Positions 8,608-17,372 of a DNA stretch of 64,000 bases are shown here, piece after piece (positions within the stretch are counted from its first letter, which is position 1; every line of letters begins with the position of its first letter). This DNA is from [Actinomadura] parvosata subsp. kistnae (GTDB lineage: Bacteria > Actinomycetota > Actinomycetes > Streptosporangiales > Streptosporangiaceae), in contig NZ_OOHJ01000022.1 of the NCBI RefSeq assembly GCF_900323885.1, positions 1,302,001 through 1,366,000 on the forward strand, read 5' to 3'. The position numbers and the translations under genes were made by a program. The notes under the pieces are model-generated. The model did no database searches, was not told the origin of the DNA, and saw only the letters and a list, made by a program, of their open reading frames with translations.

Positions 8608-9864
8608 ATGATCATCAGGCAGATCCACGTCACCCCCGTAGCCTTCCGGGATCCGCCGCTCCTGAACGCCGCCGGAGTCCACGAGCCTTGGGCCCTCCGT
8701 ACCATTGTCGAGGTCGTCACCGACGAAGGCCTGACCGGGCTGGGTGAGACCTATGGCGATCTCGAACACCTCGGCAAGGTCCGCGAGACCGCGCAGGCCC
8801 TGATCGGCCTCGACGTCCACGCCCTGAACACCATGTACGCCCGGATCGCCGCGATCGTCGGCGGCACCGTGCACGACCTGCACGGCCTCACCGGCGCCGC
8901 CACCACGGAGAAGAGCATCGACCGCGTCTTCTCCCCCTTCGAGGTGGCTTGCCTGGACATTCGCGGCAAGGCGGCAGGCGTCCCGGTTTCCGACCTCCTG
9001 GGCGGCAAGGTCAGGGACGCCGTCCCGTACAGCGCGTACCTGTTCTACAAATGGGCCGGCCACCCGGGCGAGGACCCGGACAGGTTCGGCTCCGCCCTCG
9101 ACGAAGCCGGCATCGTCGAGCAGGCGCGGCTCCTGATCAACGAGTACGGGTTCCAGTCGATCAAGCTCAAGGGCGGCGTCCACCCGCCGGACCAGGAGAT
9201 TGCCGCGATCCGCGCCCTGCACGAGGCGTTCCCCGACACCCCGCTCCGCCTCGACCCGAACGCCGCCTGGTCGGTCGCCACCTCGATCCGCGTGGGCAGG
9301 GAGCTCGACGGCGTCCTCCAATACCTGGAGGACCCGACGTCCGGCATCGACGGCATGGCCGAGGTGGCGGCCTCCGTCCCCATGCCGCTCGCCACGAACA
9401 TGTGCGTCGTCACCCCCGAGCACTTCCCGCCTGCGATGGCCTCCCGCGCCATCGGCGTCCTCCTCCTGGACCACCACTACTGGGGCGGCCTCGTACGCTC
9501 GTCGCACATCGCCGCCATGTGCGACGCCTTCGGCCTCGGCATGTCGATGCACTCCAACTCCCACCTCGGTATCAGCCTGGCCGCCATGACCCACCTCGGC
9601 GCCGCCACCCCGAACCTCACGTTCGCCTGCGACACCCACACCCCCTGGCAGGACGGCCAGGACGTGATCCAGCCCGGCGCCCTCCGCTTCGTGAACGGCG
9701 CCGTCCCCGTCCCCACCACCCCCGGCCTGGGCGTGGAACTCGACAGGGACGCGCTGGCGGTGATGAACGAGCAGTACGAGAAGTGCGGGATCAGCTCGCG
9801 GGACGACACGTCGTACATGCAACGCTTCGACCCCTCCTTCTCCCCGAAGAAACCCCGCTGGTGA
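8608..9864 (+). CDS. Glucarate dehydratase-like enzyme (enolase superfamily)
   Basis: The 418-aa protein begins MIIRQIHVTPVAFRDPPLL and has the enolase-superfamily barrel. The KxK base is at Lys186/Lys188 (SIKLKGG), metal-ligand Asp216 and Asn218 are in RLDPNAAW, LATNM follows, and the Asp288 (LLDHHYWGG) and His315 (MHSNSH) region matches the His-Asp dyad of glucarate dehydratases. It would convert D-glucarate to 5-keto-4-deoxyglucarate. The start at 8608 was chosen over an upstream in-frame ATG (8524) because it matches family N-termini and clears the operator boxes. The ribosome site is weak. Confidence 0.87.
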   Translation: MIIRQIHVTPVAFRDPPLLNAAGVHEPWALRTIVEVVTDEGLTGLGETYGDLEHLGKVRETAQALIGLDVHALNTMYARIAAIVGGTVHDLHGLTGAATTEKSIDRVFSPFEVACLDIRGKAAGVPVSDLLGGKVRDAVPYSAYLFYKWAGHPGEDPDRFGSALDEAGIVEQARLLINEYGFQSIKLKGGVHPPDQEIAAIRALHEAFPDTPLRLDPNAAWSVATSIRVGRELDGVLQYLEDPTSGIDGMAEVAASVPMPLATNMCVVTPEHFPPAMASRAIGVLLLDHHYWGGLVRSSHIAAMCDAFGLGMSMHSNSHLGISLAAMTHLGAATPNLTFACDTHTPWQDGQDVIQPGALRFVNGAVPVPTTPGLGVELDRDALAVMNEQYEKCGISSRDDTSYMQRFDPSFSPKKPRW

Positions 9865-10742
9865 ACCCCGGCTCCTCTCCGGGAGAAGCTCCGCTGGCGA
9901 ACACCGCCCCCTCCCCAAGGGAAACCCCGCTAGCGAACGCTGCCCCCTCCCCGGAACAAGCCCCGCCAGCGAACCTCGACCCCTCCCGGGCGAAACCCCG
10001 CTGGCGAACATCGCCTCCTCCCCGAGAGAAACTCCGCTAGCGAACGATGACCCCTTCCCCGGAAGAAGCAGACCGGCGAACACCGGCTCCTCCCGGGAAG
10101 AACCCCTTAGCGAACATCGGCACTCCCCCTAGGAAGAAGCCCACCGGCGGATACCGGCTCAAAGCCACGCAACAACCCCCGCCACAAGCCCCTCCCACCG
10201 GACCCCACGCTCCCACCTCACCTGCCAACCTCAAGCTCCCACCTCGCCCGAGCGCCGTCCCAACCCACCCGAACGACCAACCCCACCCCGCCGAACCCAA
10301 GCTCCACCTCACCCGCAAACCCCAAACTCCCGCCTCGCCCCGGGCGCCGTCCCGACCCCACCTGAAACCAGAGCCCCACCCGCCGAACCGCAAGGCCCCC
10401 TTGCTCGCGAACCCGGAGCCCCATTTCGCCCGAGCCCCGACCCCAACCCCGCCGGAACCCGAGCCCACCTCGCCCGAACTTCGCGTCCAACCCCGCCCGA
10501 ACCCCAAAGCCCCAACCCCGCCCGAACCTCAAGCCCGACCCCGTCGAGCCCCCAAGCCTCACCTCGCATGCCCGCTGACGACAACCGGCCGGAAGACTTA
10601 CCTCGAACGTCAACATGACAACCCGCTGGCGAATGCCGCAAAGCGAACTAACTCGCTGTGAATGCCAGCGGAGGCGAGCCATCTCGCTCGTAAATGCCCG
10701 CCAACTGCCCCACTGATGACCGTCGGCAAGGAGACCCCGTTG
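9865..10742. repeat. Post-gudD degenerate ~36-bp tandem repeat and proline-rich low-complexity tract
   Basis: From about 9860 to 10170 there are roughly eight imperfect copies of a ~34-37-bp unit containing 'CCCCTCCCCGG', 'GAAACCCCGCT' and 'AGCGAAC'. The repeat starts immediately at the glucarate dehydratase stop. From 10190 to 10570 the sequence becomes an irregular CCCACCTCGCC-rich tract. The reading frames here encode only Pro/Arg-rich low complexity, and I see no gene. Confidence 0.7.
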
Positions 10743-12122
10743 ATGAACGTCGCCTACCTCTACCCCTGGGACGTGGTCGGAGACCCATCAGCCCCCGGCC
10801 GCCTGGCCGACCTCGGCGTGCAAACGGTCGCCCTGGCAGCCATGTATCACTCGACCAGGGCAGCCACGCCGTACCACCCCGCCCACCGCGTCCTCGATGT
10901 GCCGTACCCGGCCTTCTACCTCCCGATCCGCCCATCGTCCTGGTCTCGCCTGGTCCCCGCGACCCCCACCTGGACTCCCGCCGACGCCTACCTCCAGGCC
11001 AGAGACGCACTGAAGGCGGTCGGCCTCCAGGTACACGCCTGGACCGTCCTCACGCACAACTCGCATCTCGGCTCGGCTCACCCCGACCTGGTCGTACGCA
11101 ACGCTTTCGGCGACCCGTACCCGTACGCCCTGTGCCCAGCCCACGAGGACGTCATCGAGTACTGCGAGCACCTGGTCCAGGAGATCCTCGAGGTAGCCGA
11201 GCCCGACGGCCTGATCCTGGAGGCCTGCGGCCCGATGGGCTTCGGCCACCAATCCGTCCACGAGAAGACATCCGGCGCAGACTGGACCCCCGCGGACATC
11301 GACCTACTCTCCCTCTGCTTCTGCACAAGCTGCGCCCCCCTCTACCCAGAACCAACAAGAGCCACAGTCCGCGCCGCCATAGACGCCACCACCCGCACAA
11401 CCACCACGCCGGCCACTGCACCCGGCAGGCCCGACACCACGCCCCCCACCACCATGAACGACGTCGCAATCGCAACGGATATAAGCGGCACCACGCCCTC
11501 GATGCCGCCAGGGGCCTCAACGCCCTCAGCGGCCTCAAGGCCCTCACCGGCCTCAACGCCCTCAGAAGCCCCAATGTCCTCACCGGCCTCGATGCCCTCA
11601 CTGGCCTCAAACGCTACGGATAGCACCCCCCTCACGGCCGCCATAACCGGCACCAAGCCCGCAACCGCCGAAGACGCTCTCGGCCCTCTCGCCAACGAAG
11701 TACGCGCCATCCGCGTAGCCCAGTCGGCAACCCTCCGCCGCCGCCTGATCGCCGTCGCCAGAAGAACGGCCCCCAACGTCCCCATCACCCTCCACGCCAA
11801 CCCGGACCCCTGGGCAACCGGCGCCTTCGCCCCCCTCCCGGACGGCGAGCCGCAGGCGGACGCCCTGGTGGCCAACTGCTGGGGCGACCCCATCACAGAC
11901 GCCACCCGCCTAGCCCACTTGAAAAACCTCGCCACCCGTGACCAGCGAATCGGCGCCTACGTGCTAGCCCTCCCACCCCGCCCCGCCGACCCAGAGGTCC
12001 TGGCCGACCAGCTGAGGACATACGCCAAGGCCGGCGCAACGGAATTCCACCTCTATCACGCAGGTCTCGCCTCCCCCCACCGCCTGGCCGCCCTCGCAAA
12101 GGCCCTCCGCCTCCACGCTTGA
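10743..12122 (+). CDS. Putative TIM-barrel glycoside-hydrolase-like protein with internal low-complexity insertion
   Basis: AAGGAG at 10728-10733 selects the ATG at 10743, giving 459 aa. The N-terminal half (MNVAYLYPWDVVG, then VQTVALAAMYHSTRAATPYH, VHAWTVLTHNSHLG and PDGLILEACG) resembles barrel proteins related to glycoside hydrolases, and a Cys motif CFCTSC follows. Residues ~215-310 are a Thr/Ala/Pro/Ser-rich insertion, including 6-aa repeats of the form ASTPSA (11491-11612). The conserved fold appears to resume near 'VRAIRVAQSATLRRRLIAVA'. The location suggests sugar metabolism, perhaps release of a uronic acid, but I do not recognise a defined family. Function is inference only. Confidence 0.6.
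   Translation: MNVAYLYPWDVVGDPSAPGRLADLGVQTVALAAMYHSTRAATPYHPAHRVLDVPYPAFYLPIRPSSWSRLVPATPTWTPADAYLQARDALKAVGLQVHAWTVLTHNSHLGSAHPDLVVRNAFGDPYPYALCPAHEDVIEYCEHLVQEILEVAEPDGLILEACGPMGFGHQSVHEKTSGADWTPADIDLLSLCFCTSCAPLYPEPTRATVRAAIDATTRTTTTPATAPGRPDTTPPTTMNDVAIATDISGTTPSMPPGASTPSAASRPSPASTPSEAPMSSPASMPSLASNATDSTPLTAAITGTKPATAEDALGPLANEVRAIRVAQSATLRRRLIAVARRTAPNVPITLHANPDPWATGAFAPLPDGEPQADALVANCWGDPITDATRLAHLKNLATRDQRIGAYVLALPPRPADPEVLADQLRTYAKAGATEFHLYHAGLASPHRLAALAKALRLHA
11491..11612 (+). repeat. In-frame 18-bp tandem repeat within the glycoside-hydrolase-like gene
   Basis: Imperfect copies of an 18-bp unit (GCCTCAACGCCCTCAGCG-like) encode ASTPSA, ASRPSP, ASTPSE, APMSSP and ASMPSL in succession. 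The unit length is a multiple of three, so the frame is kept. It probably forms a flexible linker inside the protein. Confidence 0.75.
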
Positions 12123-12235
12123 GCCCACCTGGACCGGCGACCAGCTCCGCCCGCCTTCCCCCACCACCTAGATGATCGAGTCCAAGCGGGTCTGGCTCCT
12201 GTCAGTGGTTCTAGCGGGTCAGTGATCTCTTGATC

Positions 12236-12681
12236 GGTTAGCCGGTGTCCTCGTTATGCCAGATCGCCGCAACCAGGGCCAGAATCGTGACGAAGATGCG
12301 GACAGTGCCGCCGATCGGGGCAAGACCGCCGTATCGTTCGAGATCGAACTGGCCCTTCAAGGTCTAGTTGATCAACTCGATGGTCTGACGCAAACGGCTT
12401 GACGAGATGCTCACTGGGCCATTCCACCTCGCAGCTGCGGCCCGAGCACAGGAGCCTGACGACGCCCTCGACCAGTACTTGCGCGAATCCACAACCGCAG
12501 TACTGCCGATCGAGGATGATCGTCTGCTCCAGACGCTCGGCCGGCACCCGGGCGCGGTCGCCAGCAGGCTCAGCAACACCTGACGTTCGTCGGCCTTGGC
12601 ACCGCTCAGCGCGAACAGCAGCGGCAGCCAGTCAGGCCGCGCCTGCCCCGACCGCACCGACGCCCTGCTCCGCCACGCCAC
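12236..12681 (-). pseudogene. Degenerate transposase fragment (IS982-like)
   Basis: Minus-strand pieces in two frames look like the C-terminal half of a DDE transposase: FALSGAKADERQVLLSLLA near 12600, then QTIILDRQYCGCGFAQVL near 12520, then SRLRQTIELIN, a TAG stop, and TLKGQFDLERYGG with VAAIWHN near 12260. At least two frame changes and one internal stop break it, so it is not active. The family call rests on the pattern ADERQVL / ILDRQYxG / QTIExIN-TLKGQxDLERxGG. No clear inverted repeats or N-terminal part were found. Confidence 0.65.
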
Positions 12682-13049
12682 GTCACACTCCGGCCATAGG
12701 GGTAAGCAGATGGGGAATCACGCCGGTCTGCGGGATGTCATCTCATGGCGTGCTATGGCCGCCTGTTCAGCGCTGTTCGCCCGGGTAAGCCCACAAGAGA
12801 CTGCTGATTCACTCCTCCGCGAAACCACCACCCCGACGGAACAGCACCCCTGAGGGAACACCATCCCGTTCCCTCGACAGGCCCCCACCTCATCCCCGCG
12901 GTATGCCCCACCCCTTTTCCCTCGGCACGACACCATCCCCCATTCCCCCTCCCCATCTGCACCACCGCCGGCGAGCGCTGCCAAACTGAGCGTCCTCTAT
13001 CACCAACAGCTGCGTGTGACGACCATCAACTACGGAAAGGTCTCTTCAT
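12682..13049. other. Intergenic region, no gene seen
   Basis: Between the transposase remnant and the DUF402 gene I find no reading frame with a ribosome site or family motif. The last ~25 bases (AACTACGGAAAGGTCTCTTCAT) hold the ribosome site of the next gene. The base composition is slightly lower in G+C than the surroundings, in keeping with decayed mobile DNA. Confidence 0.5.
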
Positions 13050-13547
13050 ATGACTGATATGCGAATCGTCTACAGGAAGTATGGCGGCGCATTGCATTGG
13101 AATCACCCAGCTCGCCTCCTGGGCGAGGACGAGCACGGTGTCTGGACCGAAGTGCCCGGTGGAACGGTGGCCAGGAAGGGCGAAGGTCCGCCTGTCACGT
13201 GGGAGACAACCGCGATCATGCTGTTTCCCAGGGACGCCTGGTGGACAGCGTCCTTCAACTCTCCGCCCCACAAAAGCGAACTCTATGTCGACGTCACAAC
13301 GATCCCGGAATGGAAAGACGGCGAGGTCACCATGCTCGATCTCGACCTGGACGTCATCCGCATGAGAGACGGCCGCCTCATCCTGGACGATGTAGACGAG
13401 TTTACAGAACACCAAGTTCTACTGAACTACCCACGCGAGCTGATCACACAAGCAGAAGAAACTGCACACTGGCTACTCGATGCAGTAGGCGAAAGAAAAG
13501 GCCCGTTCGGCGGCGCACACTTGGATTGGCTCGCGAAAACTTTCTGA
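13050..13547 (+). CDS. DUF402 domain-containing protein
   Basis: The 165-aa protein contains the DUF402 pattern: RYGG/KYGGALHWNH, an alternating strand region (AIMLFPRDAWWTASFN), ELYVDVTTIPEW, LDLDLDVIRMRDG, ILDDVDEFTEHQ, and a C-terminal helical part. Family members include the nucleotide pyrophosphatase-like FomD proteins and metal-dependent phosphatases, with acidic residues in the DLDLDV/DDVDEF segment likely to bind metal. GGAAAGG upstream supports the ATG at 13050. An ATG at 13059 is an alternative. It stands alone between mobile remnants and a convergent two-component system, so its substrate is not indicated by context. Confidence 0.8.
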   Translation: MTDMRIVYRKYGGALHWNHPARLLGEDEHGVWTEVPGGTVARKGEGPPVTWETTAIMLFPRDAWWTASFNSPPHKSELYVDVTTIPEWKDGEVTMLDLDLDVIRMRDGRLILDDVDEFTEHQVLLNYPRELITQAEETAHWLLDAVGERKGPFGGAHLDWLAKTF

Positions 13548-13602
13548 ATACAACAGCCACCCTAACACAGAATCAGCCAGAAACCCAATTGAGCTGACGC
13601 CA

Positions 13603-14244
13603 TCACGCGGTAGCTGACACCAGCCCGCTCTCGTACGCCACAATAACAAGCTGCGCCCGATCCCGCGCTTCCAGCTTGGCCAGCAGCCGCGTGATGTGTG
13701 TTTTCACCGTAGCCAGGCTCAACTGCAGATGCGCAGCGATCTCGCGATTGGACAGCCCCCGCGCGATCAACAACAACACATCTTGCTCCCGCTCCGTGAC
13801 ACCATCCAATCTTTTCGCCCGGGGCAGAACGGGAGTACGCGTAAACTCCTCGATCAATCTACGCGTGACCGTAGGCGCCAGCAGCGCCTCCCCTGCGGCC
13901 ACCACGCGTACGGCAGCCAGTAGATCGGCAGGCGGAGTATCTTTCAGCAAAAACCCACTGGCCCCTGCCCGGAGCGCATCATAAACATAAGCGTCGAGGT
14001 CGAACATCGTCACCACGAGAACCCGAGCAACGTCCTTGATGCGACGAGTGGCCTCGATCCCGTCCATGCCCGGCATGCGCACATCCATGAGCACCACATC
14101 CGGCCGCCGCTCCAACACGACGTCAATGGCCTCAGCCCCGGTCGCGGCCTCCCCCACCACCTCCAAATCAGGTTCGGAATCGATCAGCACCTTGAAGCTC
14201 CCCCTGAGCAACGCCTGATCGTCAGCGATGACCACCCGAATCAC
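13603..14244 (-). CDS. NarL/LuxR-type response regulator
   Basis: The 213-aa protein has a receiver domain with acidic pocket (IADDQ), phospho-acceptor Asp54 in VVLMDVRMPGMDG, and a conserved Lys in LLKDTPPADL. A LuxR helix-turn-helix follows at about residues 147-205 (LTEREQDVLLLIARGLSNREIA-like; here 'VTEREQDVLLLIARG'). It is phosphorylated by the adjacent kinase. Its start overlaps the kinase stop by 4 nt. The probable target is the ABC-2 exporter transcribed divergently from the kinase, as is usual for DesR/LiaR-like systems. Confidence 0.93.
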   Translation of the reverse strand: MIRVVIADDQALLRGSFKVLIDSEPDLEVVGEAATGAEAIDVVLERRPDVVLMDVRMPGMDGIEATRRIKDVARVLVVTMFDLDAYVYDALRAGASGFLLKDTPPADLLAAVRVVAAGEALLAPTVTRRLIEEFTRTPVLPRAKRLDGVTEREQDVLLLIARGLSNREIAAHLQLSLATVKTHITRLLAKLEARDRAQLVIVAYESGLVSATA

Positions 14245-16541
14245 GAAACCTCCTCATAGGGCAACTTCGCGAACACTCGAAACCCTCGCCCCGGCACATT
14301 CCCCGCTTCAAACACCCCGCCATACATCATGACCCGCTCACGCATACCGATCAGGCCATGCCCAGGCCCCTCACCCAGCGCCACACGCTGCCCCGCCCCA
14401 TTACCAGACGTTCGCAACCCCGCCCCATTACCAGACGTTCGCAACCCCGGCCCATCAGCAGATGTTCGCCACCCTGACCCGTCGCCAGACGTTCGCCGCC
14501 CTGTCCCATCACCCGGCATTCGCCGGCCTGGCCCATCGCCAGGCGTTCGCCGGCCTGACCCACCAGCGGGCGTACGCCGCCCCGGCCCATCATCGACCAC
14601 TTCAATCCGTACCTCCTCACCGTCCAGCGCCACGACCACACTGCAGCGAGTCGGCGCAGCATGCTTGACCACATTGGTCAGCGCCTCCTGCACGATGCGA
14701 TGAACCGCCAACCCCACACCATCAGGCAACCGCCCCCATGCCTCGGCCTCCCCTTCAGACACCATCACACCTGGTCGCGGCACCGCATCCCCCAGCGACC
14801 TTCCCCCTTCTCGCAAAGCTTCCGGCCTTCTCTGCGCCGTATCACCTGGCGAAGCCCCAGCGCTCCCCCGCGCCGAATTACTCCGCAAGGCCTCCACGCC
14901 GCCCTGCGCCACGCCACCGCGCGCGGCCTCGGTGCTTGCCGGCATTGCGCCACCCGGCAAAGCCACCGCGCCACCCTGCGTCATATCGCCTGGCACAGCC
15001 CCCACACCGTCCCGCGCCAGGCCACCGCACAAGGCCCCGGTACTACCCCGCGCCGCACCACCCGGCACAGCCTCCACGCCACTCCGCTCCATGCCACCCC
15101 GCGTCATGCCACGCTGCATAGCCGCTGCGCCATCGCGTGACGCGCCGCCGCGCAAGGCCTCGATGCTTCCCTGCGCCGTGCCATCCGGCAAAGCCTCCAT
15201 ACCGCCCTGCACCGTGCCACCTTGCAAGGTCTCCACATCGCCCTGTGTCACGCCACCACACGAAGCCCTGACGCCTCCTCGCACCGTGCCGTCTTGGAGG
15301 ACCTCCGCCTCCCCCAGCGTCAGCTCGGTTTGCGTGACCTGTGCCTCCAATCCATATGACGCGGCCTCTCCCCGTGCTGCCTCCACTCGCCCTTGTGCCG
15401 TCCCCTCTCCCAAGGCTTCGGCCTGCTCCGTCACCGCACCGCCTGAGAAGACCTCGGCCTGCCCCGGCACTGCGCTGCCTGCACAAGTGTCCGCCTGCCC
15501 CGTTGCGGTGCCCGGACAAGCGTCCGCCTGCCCCCTTGCGGTGCCTCTTGAAACGGCGTACAGCTGCCCCAGCGCACCATCGCTCGCGGCCTCCATCGGG
15601 CCCGTCGCCGGCGCATGGCGGAGAACTTCCGTTTCTTGCCTCGTCGCCGCCTCCTGCGGCACGGACCCAGCCCTGTCCCCATCGCCCGTCTCGATGTGGA
15701 GATCGAACTCCACCTCGACTCCCGCCAGTCGAGCCTGCCTGATCAAGCCCTCAAGCCCGGCCAGACCGGGCGTGGGAACCCGGTCGGGTGCCGCAGTCGA
15801 CCTGAGCACCCCCAGCAGGTGCCGCATCTCGACCAGCGCGCTCCGGCTGGCGGTCTCGATCACTCGCAAGGCGTCGTGCGCCTCCTCGGGCCTGGTGGCC
15901 ATGACGTGGTTGGCGACCCCGGCCTTGACCGCGATCAGCCCGACGCTGTGCGTGACCACGTCGTGCAGCTCGCGAGCGATCCTCAGCCGCTCTTCCGCCA
16001 CGGCCTGCGCCGCCAGTCGCTCGGCGTCGCGGGCGGCGTAGGATCTGCGCTCCTGTACGGCCCGGCCGATCGTCCATGCTCCGCCTAACGCGGCGATGCC
16101 CAAGAGCGGCTGGTCGAGATGTACGAGCCAGTCTGGGGCTCGGTCGCGGGGCGTGCCTGCCACTGTCACGCTCACGATGGTCATCAAGCTGACCACGGCG
16201 ATGGCTGACGACGGGACTGCCGCGCCGAGCTTGTCGGACAGCGCGACGATGTACAACGCGTACGCGGGCGCGAGGTACACGAGCCCCGCCGCGCCCATCA
16301 GCGCCGCGAAGATGGCGAGCACCAGCGTGAAGCAGAAGACGGGCAGCGGCCAGAACCTGCGCAGCGCCAGCGGCAGCCCCAGCGCGAGAGGAAGGGCGAG
16401 TCGCATCCATGGCGCCAGCGCCTCCACATGGACGGTGACGGTGAAGAAGGTGAACGCCGCGCACACGCCCGCCACCGCATCGAGCATGACCAGCTGGCGG
16501 CGGCTCATGCGCCTGGCGAAGAAGGGGTGCGTCTCGTTCAC
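14241..16541 (-). CDS. NarL-family sensor histidine kinase with two large tandem-repeat insertions
   Basis: The 766-aa protein is nearly twice the usual length. Residues 20-160 hold about five membrane helices. The HisKA_3 dimerisation domain carries phospho-acceptor His193 (ARELHDVVTHS). The ATPase N-box appears only at residues 612-628 (HRIVQEALTNVVKHA), the D-box at 646-654 (IEVVDDGPG) and the G-box at 726-734 (GPGHGLIGM). Residues ~285-600 are a Gly/Ala-rich insertion with a 12-aa period, and residues ~655-720 are a second insertion with a 10-aa period inside the ATP-lid region. All catalytic motifs are intact and the frame is open, so it may be functional. The response regulator overlaps its end. 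Confidence 0.9.
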   Translation of the reverse strand: MNETHPFFARRMSRRQLVMLDAVAGVCAAFTFFTVTVHVEALAPWMRLALPLALGLPLALRRFWPLPVFCFTLVLAIFAALMGAAGLVYLAPAYALYIVALSDKLGAAVPSSAIAVVSLMTIVSVTVAGTPRDRAPDWLVHLDQPLLGIAALGGAWTIGRAVQERRSYAARDAERLAAQAVAEERLRIARELHDVVTHSVGLIAVKAGVANHVMATRPEEAHDALRVIETASRSALVEMRHLLGVLRSTAAPDRVPTPGLAGLEGLIRQARLAGVEVEFDLHIETGDGDRAGSVPQEAATRQETEVLRHAPATGPMEAASDGALGQLYAVSRGTARGQADACPGTATGQADTCAGSAVPGQAEVFSGGAVTEQAEALGEGTAQGRVEAARGEAASYGLEAQVTQTELTLGEAEVLQDGTVRGGVRASCGGVTQGDVETLQGGTVQGGMEALPDGTAQGSIEALRGGASRDGAAAMQRGMTRGGMERSGVEAVPGGAARGSTGALCGGLARDGVGAVPGDMTQGGAVALPGGAMPASTEAARGGVAQGGVEALRSNSARGSAGASPGDTAQRRPEALREGGRSLGDAVPRPGVMVSEGEAEAWGRLPDGVGLAVHRIVQEALTNVVKHAAPTRCSVVVALDGEEVRIEVVDDGPGRRTPAGGSGRRTPGDGPGRRMPGDGTGRRTSGDGSGWRTSADGPGLRTSGNGAGLRTSGNGAGQRVALGEGPGHGLIGMRERVMMYGGVFEAGNVPGRGFRVFAKLPYEEVS
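14382..14579 (-). repeat. 30-bp in-frame tandem repeat in the kinase ATP-lid region
   Basis: About seven imperfect 30-bp copies encode the 10-aa unit GRRTPGDGPG, with variants GRRMPGDGTG, GRRTSGDGSG, LRTSGNGAG and similar. The array lies between the D-box and G-box of the kinase ATPase domain, where the mobile ATP lid normally is. Unit length is a multiple of three. Confidence 0.85.
14742..15689 (-). repeat. 36-bp in-frame tandem repeat between kinase DHp and ATPase domains
   Basis: The clearest part (residues ~429-580) consists of about twelve degenerate 12-aa units such as GGTVQGGMEALP, DGTAQGSIEALR, GGVAQGGVEALR and GDMTQGGAVALP. The upstream part (residues ~300-428) is a more eroded version (GTAxGQADACPG-type). 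The array separates the two catalytic domains by roughly 300 residues. Confidence 0.85.
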
Positions 16542-16653
16542 GCGTTGAACCGTAGCCGCTGGCGTGGGCTGCGCACGTCAACCCAGGGTCTGACCTTGAA
16601 GTTCCAACCGTGGTCCGACGCGGTGCCGCCCCGCCACCCCGCATCCTTACGGC

Positions 16654-17372
16654 GTGATCGAACTTCACCGCCTCACCAAGCGCTACGGCTCCACACTCGC
16701 CGTGGACGACCTCTCCTTCGCGGTCGAGCCGGGCCATGTGACCGGGTTCCTCGGCCCAATGGCGCCGGCAAGTCCACCACGATGCGCCTGATCCTCGGCC
16801 TTGACGCGCCTACGTCCGGCCAGGCGCTGGTCAACGGCCACCGCTACACCTCGCTACGCCGGCCGATGCGGGAGGTGGGGGCGCTCCTGGACGCGAGCGC
16901 CGTCCACGGCGGCCGCAGCGCCTACAACCACCTGCTCTGCCTGGCCCGCACCAACGGCATCGGTCCTGCTCGCGTCGCCGAGGTGCTCGACCAGGTCGGG
17001 CTGGCCGCCGTGGCACGCAGGCGGGTGGGCGGATTCTCCCTCGGCATGAAGCAACGGCTCGGCATCGCGGCGGCGTTGCTCGGCGATCCCGGCATCTTGA
17101 TGTTCGACGAGCCGGTCAACGGTCTCGACCCCGACGGTGTGCGCTGGATCCGCGATCTCATGCGCTCGCTGGCCGCAGAGGGCCGGACGATCCTGCTCTC
17201 CAGCCATCTCATGAGCGAGATGGCTCTCACCGCCGAGCGCATCGTGATCGTCGGCCGGGGCAGGCTCATCGCCGAAGCCACCGTCGCGGAGCTGACCACC
17301 CGCTATCCATCCCTCGAAGACGCGTACATGGTCTTGACCGCAGACAGCGTGCAATACGGAGCGGCCCGATGA
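16654..17372 (+). CDS. ABC-2 exporter ATP-binding protein, frameshifted within Walker A
   Basis: The GTG at 16654 gives VIELHRLTKRYGSTLAVDDL and reaches GFLGP. The rest (NGAGKSTTMRLILGL, FSLGMKQRLGIAAALLGDP signature, ILMFDEPVNGLDPDG Walker B, SSHLMSEM switch) is in another frame through 17372. One extra C in the CCC at 16755-16757 restores GPNGAGKST. The protein would be ~240 aa, a typical DrrA/BcrA-type ATPase. It starts 112 bp from the divergent kinase and overlaps the first permease by 4 nt. I take the frameshift as a probable sequence error because everything else in the gene is intact. Confidence 0.85.
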
